A program made the translations under genes and the position numbers. Positions 46,004 to 52,718 of a stretch of DNA of 64,000 bases are shown here, one piece after another. Numbering within the stretch: position 1 is the stretch's first letter; the number at the start of each line of letters is the position of its first letter. The DNA is from an uncultured Oscillospiraceae bacterium (GTDB taxonomy: Bacteria; Bacillota; Clostridia; Oscillospirales; Acutalibacteraceae), in assembly GCA_900554335.1 (NCBI GenBank), contig USGT01000002.1, forward strand, positions 62,001 through 126,000, written 5' to 3'. The notes below the pieces were generated by a model. It had not been told where the DNA came from and made no database searches. It saw nothing but the letters and a program-made list of their open reading frames with translations.

Positions 46004-48067
46004 ATGTTTAAATTTTCAATGAACTGGCTTAAAGATTACTGCGGAAAAAGCATGACTGCAGAAGAAATTTTCAGCATACTTAACTTGCAAGGTTTTGAAT
46101 TTCAAGGAAGCGAGAATGTTTGCGGCGATTTGGTTACTGCAATTGAAGTTAAAGCTAACCGCCCCGACATGCTTTGCCACAGCGGCATTGCAAGAGAAAT
46201 AAAGGCGTTTAAAAACGAGCCGCTGCCTTTGATTCCTAAGTTTGCTTCTAAAATAAACAACGAAAAATTTAGAATTGAAATAAAAGACGAAACCGCTTGC
46301 AAAAGATTTTCGATTTTGAAGCTTAAAAATATTAACAATAAAGGCGAAACCCCTGAGCACATTAGGCTGCGCCTTGAAGCTTTGGGCATTAATTTGGTTA
46401 ACCCGGTTGTTGACATAATAAACTACGTTATGTTTGATTTAGGCCAGCCGATGCACTGCTATGACGCCAAGAAATTAAACGGCGAGCAGCTCGAAATTAA
46501 AAGAGCGGAAAATGATTTTAAACTCGAAACTTTAAACGGCGAAGCCGAAGTTAAAAAAGGCGACATTTTGATTTCAAGCGGCGAAGAAACCGTTTGCGTT
46601 GCGGGAATAATCGGCGCGGATATTGCTTCCGTTTCGCATGAAAGCACTGAAATTTTGCTCGAAGCTGCAGTTTTTGACGAAGTTAGCGTGCGCCTTACTT
46701 CAAGAAGACTTAAAATTTCAACGCCTTCATCTTTTAGGTTCGAAAGAGGCGTTAACATTCAAAATTCTTTTGATATCCTTGGAATTTGCGCAAAGATGAT
46801 AACCGAAGTTTGCGGCGGCGAAATTTGCGAAGAGGGCTTTGATTATTACCCTGAAGTTAAAGAGCCTACCATTGTGAAACTCAGCCTTAAAGACACAAAT
46901 TTGCTCTTAGGAACAAGCCTTGAAGCTGGGCAAGTTACGGAATATCTTGAAAGATACGGCTTTGCTTGCAAAAGCTTAAATGAAAATGAAATTTCTGTAA
47001 CTGTTCCTGCTTACAGAATAACGGTTAACCGCGAAGTTGAATTAATAGGCGAAATTGCGCGAATTCACGGCTATGATAACATCCCTGAAATAATGCCTAA
47101 GATTCAAATAAGCTACCAAAAAAACCAAATTTGGGCTAACAGAGATAAACTAAGAAGCCTTCTTTTGAAATTAGGTTTCGCGGAAACAATAAATTATTCG
47201 TTTATTCCAGGAAACACCATGGAAGCTTTGGAAATAAAAGAAAGCGATATTATCTATTCGGATGTTACTCTTCAAAACCCGATTTCTCAGGCTTACAGCC
47301 TCATGAGACCTACGATGGTTTATTCGCTTTTAAACTGCCTTGCTTACAATTATTCGGTTAAAAATTCCGATATTGCTCTTTTCGAGCTCGGCCGCACTTA
47401 TTTCAAAGATAAATCTCTCGACACCGGCTGCAAAGAGCTCGGCACTTGCGGATTTATGATGACAGGGGTTAAGTCTCCGAAAGGCTGGGGCCAGGCAAAA
47501 GATATTAAATATGATTTTTATGATCTTCTTTCGTATCTTGACGTTATAATGGATAACTTCGGCCAGAAATTCACTCTTGAAAAAGCAGATTATAAATTTT
47601 GCAAAGAAAAAGCAGCTTATGAAATAGTTGTAAACGGCGAAAAAATTGGATTCATAGGCCAAGTTAACAAGCAAAAATTCGAGCCGCTAGTTAAAAATGT
47701 TAAACTCATAAGAGATGAAATTTTCTATTGCGAGATTCGTTTTGACAGCTTAATTTCTGCTGATAAAAAACTCAAATTTGAGTCAAAATACCCGCCTGTT
47801 AAAAGACTTTATAACCTACTTCATTCAAAAGACGTTTCTTCGAAAGAAATTTCGGATGCAATCATGGCAAGTTCAGAGGTCGTTAGAAGCGCTGAAGTGA
47901 AAGACGTTTACATCGATAAAAACATGCCGGAAGACACCCACGCGGTTCTTTATGAAGTGACTTACTGTAGCCAAACTGCAACCCTCACCACTGAAGAAAT
48001 TGAAAAAATTGAAGCTTCTTTTATAAATCTTGTGAAAGAAAAATATAACGCCGTTTTAAAAGGCTAA
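46004..48067 (+). CDS. pheT: Phenylalanine-tRNA ligase beta subunit, lacking the tRNA-bind (B2) domain
   Basis: The start is ATG 46004 after GGGGGAG; the frame upstream lies inside pheS. It is 687 residues, about 100 shorter than usual PheT. The N-terminal FSMNWLKDYCGKSMTAEEI is followed after about 30 residues by TAIEVKANRPDMLCHSGIAREI. The OB-fold tRNA-binding domain that normally separates these parts is therefore missing. The B3/B4 editing region (VVDIINYVMFDLGQPMHCYD), the RHGYDNIP-like IARIHGYDNIPE segment, the catalytic-like fold and the C-terminal ferredoxin anticodon-binding domain (YPPVKRLYNLL onward) are present. The frame is intact, so the loss is evolutionary rather than a sequencing break. 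Confidence 0.95.
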   Translation: MFKFSMNWLKDYCGKSMTAEEIFSILNLQGFEFQGSENVCGDLVTAIEVKANRPDMLCHSGIAREIKAFKNEPLPLIPKFASKINNEKFRIEIKDETACKRFSILKLKNINNKGETPEHIRLRLEALGINLVNPVVDIINYVMFDLGQPMHCYDAKKLNGEQLEIKRAENDFKLETLNGEAEVKKGDILISSGEETVCVAGIIGADIASVSHESTEILLEAAVFDEVSVRLTSRRLKISTPSSFRFERGVNIQNSFDILGICAKMITEVCGGEICEEGFDYYPEVKEPTIVKLSLKDTNLLLGTSLEAGQVTEYLERYGFACKSLNENEISVTVPAYRITVNREVELIGEIARIHGYDNIPEIMPKIQISYQKNQIWANRDKLRSLLLKLGFAETINYSFIPGNTMEALEIKESDIIYSDVTLQNPISQAYSLMRPTMVYSLLNCLAYNYSVKNSDIALFELGRTYFKDKSLDTGCKELGTCGFMMTGVKSPKGWGQAKDIKYDFYDLLSYLDVIMDNFGQKFTLEKADYKFCKEKAAYEIVVNGEKIGFIGQVNKQKFEPLVKNVKLIRDEIFYCEIRFDSLISADKKLKFESKYPPVKRLYNLLHSKDVSSKEISDAIMASSEVVRSAEVKDVYIDKNMPEDTHAVLYEVTYCSQTATLTTEEIEKIEASFINLVKEKYNAVLKG

Positions 48068-48080
48068 ATTCAAACGAAAA

Positions 48081-48104
48081 AAGCACCGATTTAATTCGGT
48101 GCTT
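48081..48104. terminator. Bidirectional terminator between pheT and rluB
   Basis: AAGCACCGA / TCGGTGCTT stem with T-rich flanks on both strands. The loop contains the rluB stop codon. Confidence 0.92.
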
Positions 48105-48819
48105 TAATTTTTTTAAAGTGTTTTAATTCTTCGGCTGTGAGTTCGCGCCATTTTCCTGGGGGAAGCATGCCGAGCTTTAACTGCCCGATGGAAATTCTTT
48201 TGAGCCTTGCGACTTCCAGCCCAACTGACTCGCACATTTTTCTGATTTGCCTGTTTTTGCCTTCTTTTATTGAAATTTTCAAGACTGACCTGCCTTTTTC
48301 GTTGCTTAGAACTTCAACTTGAGCAGGCTCGATTTCTTCGCCGTCAATTTCGGTTTTGCAGGCAAGTTTCACGAGGGTTTCTTCTTTAACGCCTGATCTT
48401 ACGGTTACTCTGTAAGTTTTGAAAATATTTTTCGAAGGGTGAATCAAATTGTTTGCAAAGTCCCCGTCGTTTGTCATTATTAGCAGGCCTTCGGAGTCTT
48501 TGTCGAGCCTTCCAACGGGGTAGATCCTTGATTTTATTTCTTTAACAAGGTCAGTCACGCACTTTCTGCCTCTTTCGTCGTGCATAGTGGTAACGTAGCC
48601 GCGCGGTTTGTGAAGCATAATGTAAATTTTCTTTGAGCTTGCAGGCTCCACTCTTTTGCCGCCAACGGTAACGAGGTCTTTCCCGGGGGTTACCCTTGCG
48701 CCGAGAGTTGCAACTCTGCCGTTTACTCTAACTTTACCCTGCGAGATTAAATCCGCGCATTTTCTCCTGGAATCTATTCCGGCATCGGCCAAGTATTTTT
48801 GAAGAACTGTTTTTTCCAT
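48091..48819 (-). CDS. rluB: Ribosomal large-subunit pseudouridine synthase, RsuA/RluB family
   Basis: Modifies uridine in rRNA. It is 242 residues. An N-terminal S4 RNA-binding domain (LQKYLADAGIDSRRKCADLI) is followed by the synthase core with LHKPRGYVTTMHD, the catalytic aspartate in YPVGRLDKDSEGLLIMTNDG and the KEGKNRQIRKMCESVG end motif. The 23S rather than 16S target is inferred from general resemblance. It lies 14 bases after dacF on the same strand and is probably co-transcribed; its last codons form part of the terminator shared with pheT. Confidence 0.92.
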   Translation of the reverse strand: MEKTVLQKYLADAGIDSRRKCADLISQGKVRVNGRVATLGARVTPGKDLVTVGGKRVEPASSKKIYIMLHKPRGYVTTMHDERGRKCVTDLVKEIKSRIYPVGRLDKDSEGLLIMTNDGDFANNLIHPSKNIFKTYRVTVRSGVKEETLVKLACKTEIDGEEIEPAQVEVLSNEKGRSVLKISIKEGKNRQIRKMCESVGLEVARLKRISIGQLKLGMLPPGKWRELTAEELKHFKKIKAPN

Positions 48820-48832
48820 TTTTTATTTTCCT

Positions 48833-49999
48833 TTATTTTTTAAAAATTTTTGCGAAAAAGCTTGAAATGCCGCTCCAAAAGCTTTTTTTAACGGGTTTTG
48901 AGCTCTTTGCTTCTTCGAGCGAAACAATGCTGCTTTCGCCGATTTGTTTACCTTCTAAAGAGTATATCACTTTTCCTAAAATTTGTCCTTTTTCTATTGG
49001 TGCTTTATGAGTCTTTTCGAGTTTAACTTCTCTTTTAACCGCATCTTCTTGCCCTTTTTTGAGGCTTACCGAAAAATCTTCCAAGATTCCTGCGGTTATT
49101 TCGGTTTTTTCGCAGCCGGTTACTTCAATTTTAGCTGTGAAATTTTTTTCTTCGAAAGTTTTTGTCAAAGTATTTTCAAAGCCGTAATTATAAAGGCTTA
49201 TGTGGTCATCCCAGTCGTTTGGCGCATTAAGTGTGACGCAAACAAGCTTCACGCCGTTTTTATTCGCGCAAGAAACCAGGCACCTGCCTGCCAGTTTCGT
49301 GAAACCCGTTTTAATTCCAATGCAGTAGGGGTAAAGCCTTAAAAGTTTATTGTGGTTTTTGTAGTTAACGGTTTTCGAAGGGTTTATGAATTTAACGAGC
49401 ATGCTTTTTTGAGAAACTATTTTTGCGAAGGCTTCGTTTTCCATTGCATATGCTCCCAAAAGCGCCATGTCATGAGCTGTTGAGTGGTGGTTGTCTTTGT
49501 CAAGGCCGGAAGGAGTTGAAAACTTCGTGTCTTTCATTCCTAGGAGTTTTGTCTTTTCGTTCATCAGGTTTATGAACTTCTCGGTTTCGCCTGAAACTGC
49601 GATTGCAGCTGCATTTGCGGCATCGTTGCCCGAGCAAAGAAGCATGCCTTTTGCTAAAGAATCCAGCGTTACGATGTCGCCTTGCATTAACCCCATCGAA
49701 GTGCCTTCAACTCTGATCATTTCGGGGGTTATTTCTATTTCTTTGTTGCCGTGCGCTGCTGCGTGCTCAAGCGTTAAAAGCGAAGTCATTATTTTGGTTG
49801 TGCTTGCCATTGGCATTGGCTCAGTTTCGTTTTTGCTCCAAATTACTGCTCCAGAATCCGCGCAGATTAAAATTGCCGATTTAGCCGAAACATCAAGCGC
49901 GCAAACGCTGCCGGAAAAAATTGTGAAGAGCATTATTAAGAAAAATGCCATTAAAATATTTTTGCGTTTGGAATTCAAAATGAGTTTTAAATCTTTCAT
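48833..49999 (-). CDS. dacF: D-alanyl-D-alanine carboxypeptidase, DacF/PBP5 type
   Basis: Serine DD-carboxypeptidase trimming peptidoglycan pentapeptides, 388 residues. The signal sequence or anchor (about 14-34) ends VCALDVSA. The peptidase S11 motifs are SxxK in MASTTKIM (Ser66/Lys69), SGNDAAN and KTGFT. A PBP5-type C-terminal beta domain follows, and the basic WSGISSFFAKIFKK tail is a plausible amphipathic membrane anchor. In spore formers DacF tunes the cortex. The nearby sigG fits a sporulation role, though a vegetative DacA role cannot be excluded. Confidence 0.88.
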   Translation of the reverse strand: MKDLKLILNSKRKNILMAFFLIMLFTIFSGSVCALDVSAKSAILICADSGAVIWSKNETEPMPMASTTKIMTSLLTLEHAAAHGNKEIEITPEMIRVEGTSMGLMQGDIVTLDSLAKGMLLCSGNDAANAAAIAVSGETEKFINLMNEKTKLLGMKDTKFSTPSGLDKDNHHSTAHDMALLGAYAMENEAFAKIVSQKSMLVKFINPSKTVNYKNHNKLLRLYPYCIGIKTGFTKLAGRCLVSCANKNGVKLVCVTLNAPNDWDDHISLYNYGFENTLTKTFEEKNFTAKIEVTGCEKTEITAGILEDFSVSLKKGQEDAVKREVKLEKTHKAPIEKGQILGKVIYSLEGKQIGESSIVSLEEAKSSKPVKKSFWSGISSFFAKIFKK

Positions 50000-50186
50000 A
50001 AGCTTTACTCTTGCGGCTTTTGGTAGCCGATTTCTCCTTTTTTAAAATATTTTTTTATAATTCTATGCAAGATTTTTTCAAAAAAGGATAAAACATTACG
50101 ATTAATTTTTGCTCATTGAATGAAGTTTTGTTTTTTTGCCAATACTGATTACATGGTAAACTTTGGAAAGAAAGGAAAGAAAAGCC

Positions 50187-50954
50187 ATGCAATACAGTAA
50201 AGTCAAAATTTGCGGGGTAAGCACTTCTGATTTAAAACTTCTTAGCGAAAAAGAAAAGACAGAGCTCCTTAAAAAGGTTAAAGCCGGCGATAAACCAGCC
50301 CGCGAGAAACTCATAAGCGGCAATTTGCGCCTTGTTCTTAGCATTGTTCACCGTTTTGCGGGCAGGGGCGAAACTCTGGAAGATCTTTTTCAAGTGGGGT
50401 GCATTGGGCTTATTAAATCCATTGATAATTTTGATATTTCGCAAAATGTGAGGTTTTCGACTTATGCCGTACCGATGATTATAGGCGAGATAAGAAGGCA
50501 TCTGAGAGATAACAACTCTGTTAGGGTCAGCCGCTCGATGCGTGATTTGGCTTACCGCGCAATGCAGGTTAAAGAAAGGCTAACGAGCATAAAAAACAAA
50601 GAACCCACCATTGAAGAAATCGCTTCGGAGCTTGATGTTCCAAAAGAAAGTGTTGTGCTTTCGCTTGAATCAATAGTTGAACCGATTTCTCTTGATGAGC
50701 CTCTTTTTTCAGATAATAACGGCGACACAGTTTATGTAATGGATCAAATTGGAGATAAAAACGACGATATTAACTGGCTTGAAGAAATTTGCATCAAGCA
50801 GGCGCTTTACTGCCTGAGCGACAGAGAGAAAAATATTCTTAATTTAAGATTTTTGCAAGGCAAAACCCAAATTGAAGTTGCAAACAAAATTGGAATAAGC
50901 CAGGCGCAGGTTTCAAGGCTTGAAAAGAGCGCTATAGCTAAAATTAAAAAGTAG
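50187..50954 (+). CDS. sigG: Forespore sigma factor SigG
   Basis: RNA polymerase sigma factor of the late forespore. The start is ATG 50187 (AAAGGA upstream), giving MQYSKVKICGVSTSDLKLL and 255 residues, the family size. Region 2 contains DLFQVGCIGLIKSIDNFD and FSTYAVPMIIGEIRRHLRD. Region 4 ends GKTQIEVANKIGISQAQVSRLEKSA, given here in part. It is normally preceded by spoIIGA-sigE, which are not here. Its stop is separated by one base from the stop of the convergent SCIFF maturase, with no terminator between. Likely targets in this window include spoVAD. Confidence 0.96.
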   Translation: MQYSKVKICGVSTSDLKLLSEKEKTELLKKVKAGDKPAREKLISGNLRLVLSIVHRFAGRGETLEDLFQVGCIGLIKSIDNFDISQNVRFSTYAVPMIIGEIRRHLRDNNSVRVSRSMRDLAYRAMQVKERLTSIKNKEPTIEEIASELDVPKESVVLSLESIVEPISLDEPLFSDNNGDTVYVMDQIGDKNDDINWLEEICIKQALYCLSDREKNILNLRFLQGKTQIEVANKIGISQAQVSRLEKSAIAKIKK

Positions 50955-50955
50955 T

Positions 50956-52323
50956 TTACTCTTCGCTGCCGCTTAAAACGCTGTAAGCAATTGCGCACTC
51001 GATTTTTTTCTTTTGCATTTCGCAAGACATTTCATAAGGCTTTTTGAGGTCTTTGTTAAACTGGTAGTTTTTCGAGCTGCAACCGCCGCAACAATAGAAT
51101 TTAGCCCAGCATTTTTTGCATTTTTCTTTATGGTAGACCGTTAATTTCAAAAATTCTTTTTTAAGGTTTTCGTTGAAAGTTCCTTCGTTTAAGTTGCCCA
51201 TGATGAATTGTTCTTCGCCGACTAATTGATGGCAAGGGTAGATGTCTCCGTTTGGAGTAATTGCTACATAATCGTTGCCAAAGCCGCAGCCCTTGAGCCT
51301 TTTGGTGATGCATGGGCCTTCATTTAAGCTGATGTTGAAGTTGAAAAAGTTGATGTTTTCGCCTGATTTTTTCATTTCAATCAGCTTTTTTGTTAATTTG
51401 TCGTGCTCTTTTAAAATTTCCGGCAAATCTTTTTCGGTCACAGCGTGCTCAAAGCCGTCTCCTGCAAGGGCTGGCTCGGCTGAAATTTCGCTAAAACCGA
51501 GGTTATAAATATGCATGATGTCTTCGCTGAAATTTAAGTTTTCTTTTGTGTAAGTGCTTCTAACGTAATATTTTTTGCCGTTTCTTTTCTCTATTAATTT
51601 TTTAAATTTCGGCAAAACAACATCGTAAGAGCCTGTTCCAACTTTGGTTAATCTGAATCTGTCGTTGGTTTCTTTTCTGCCGTCAAGCGAAAGAACAACG
51701 TCGTAAATTTCTTTGTTTATGAAATCAATTTTTTCATCATCAAGCAGCACGCCGTTCGTTGTTAGTGTGAATCTAAAGTTTTTGCCGTGCTGCTTTTCAA
51801 GGCTCCTTGCGTATTTAACGGTTTCTTTCACGACTTCGAAGTTCATTAGCGGTTCGCCGCCGAAGAAGTCCATTTCAAGGTTTTTAATGTTGCCTGATTT
51901 TGCAATAACGAAGTCAATTGCCTTTTTCGCAGTTTCAAGGCTCATGAGTTCCCTTTTGCATTTAAAGTCGCCTTTCGAAGCAAAGCAGTAGCTGCACCTT
52001 AAGTTGCAATCGTGCGAAACATTAAGGCAAATAGCTTTAATCGGCGAAGAAATTTTTTCTTCGGTAACTAGTTTTTGGTAGCTATCTTCTGAGAAGAGCT
52101 TGCCCGCAGTGTAAAGCGAAAAAAGCTCGTCAAAGGCTTCTTTTATTTCTTTTTGCGGGTATTTATCGCTGAGTTTTTTAAGAACATACGATTCAGTGTA
52201 ATCAAAAAAATTCCCGGGAATATAATCCAAAATGTCGTAAGAAATATCGTCAACAAGATGGACTGACCCGCTGTTTGTGTCAATCACGAAATTATTATTT
52301 TCAAATTTAAATTTATGTATCAT
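50956..52323 (-). CDS. SCIFF-peptide radical SAM maturase
   Basis: Radical SAM enzyme that forms thioether bonds in SCIFF ranthipeptides. The start chosen is the ATG at 52323 (IHKFKFENNNFVID), 455 residues; an ATG eight codons earlier lies within a terminator-like hairpin. The order is an N-terminal precursor-binding region, the SAM cluster CNLRCSYC (CxxxCxxC) and FFGGEPLMNFE. A SPASM domain then has cysteines in CHQLVG, CKKCWAKFYCCGGCSSKNY and a late SCEMQKKKIEC. It lies directly after its peptide gene (52385-52531). The enzyme looks intact even though the peptide has an altered cysteine pattern. Confidence 0.93.
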   Translation of the reverse strand: MIHKFKFENNNFVIDTNSGSVHLVDDISYDILDYIPGNFFDYTESYVLKKLSDKYPQKEIKEAFDELFSLYTAGKLFSEDSYQKLVTEEKISSPIKAICLNVSHDCNLRCSYCFASKGDFKCKRELMSLETAKKAIDFVIAKSGNIKNLEMDFFGGEPLMNFEVVKETVKYARSLEKQHGKNFRFTLTTNGVLLDDEKIDFINKEIYDVVLSLDGRKETNDRFRLTKVGTGSYDVVLPKFKKLIEKRNGKKYYVRSTYTKENLNFSEDIMHIYNLGFSEISAEPALAGDGFEHAVTEKDLPEILKEHDKLTKKLIEMKKSGENINFFNFNISLNEGPCITKRLKGCGFGNDYVAITPNGDIYPCHQLVGEEQFIMGNLNEGTFNENLKKEFLKLTVYHKEKCKKCWAKFYCCGGCSSKNYQFNKDLKKPYEMSCEMQKKKIECAIAYSVLSGSEE

Positions 52324-52328
52324 AAAAA

Positions 52329-52352
52329 ATTGCCGGCTTTTAACCATGCCGG
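52329..52352 (-). terminator. Partial terminator between SCIFF peptide and maturase
   Basis: CCGGC / GCCGG stem followed on the minus strand by T6, just before the maturase ATG. It probably lets peptide transcripts outnumber maturase transcripts. Confidence 0.6.
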
Positions 52353-52384
52353 AAAAAAGCCGTGACTTTCACCTATCTTTTTTA

Positions 52385-52531
52385 TTATTTGTGGTTGCAT
52401 TCGCATTTTTGGTTGTTAACGGTGTTGTCAACTTTTGAAGCTGTTTGGCAAGAAGCCTGGCATTCACCGCATCCGCCTGTTAAAGCTGTGTTTTTAAGGT
52501 CTTTTGTTGTTAAAGTTTTAATGTGTTTCAT
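52385..52531 (-). CDS. scfA: SCIFF peptide with altered cysteine pattern (48 aa)
   Basis: The product starts KHIKTLTTKDLKNTALTGG, the invariant SCIFF leader, and continues CGECQASCQTASKVDNT to an end at KCECNHK. SCIFF peptides normally have six cysteines in about 45 residues; here there are five. The first three (C21, C24, C28) fit. The fourth and fifth positions are Ser and Asn, and an extra Cys is gained near the C-terminus (C43 and C45). In the studied Clostridium thermocellum peptide the thioether joins Cys32 to Thr37; here the donor position is Ser while the acceptor Thr is kept. AGGAGG lies seven bases before ATG. The gene is too short for routine ORF calling. Confidence 0.88.
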   Translation of the reverse strand: MKHIKTLTTKDLKNTALTGGCGECQASCQTASKVDNTVNNQKCECNHK

Positions 52532-52562
52532 TTTTTCCTCCTAAATTTGAGATTTCCAATCT

Positions 52563-52590
52563 ATTTTACCACATCTTGCTTTATTTTCAA
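52563..52590 (-). promoter_or_regulatory. Promoter of the SCIFF peptide operon
   Basis: TTGAAA (52590-52585), 16-base spacer, TAAAAT (52568-52563). Confidence 0.7.
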
Positions 52591-52718
52591 ATACCTTTGT
52601 GAAAGTTTTTGCAAGTGAGGCTAAAGAATGTAATATCATGGGCGACTTGTCTATATATATTAGTTATGTATGCAAAGAAAAAGTAAGATTTTTAAATTGC
52701 CGTTTTGGAGATGAAATT

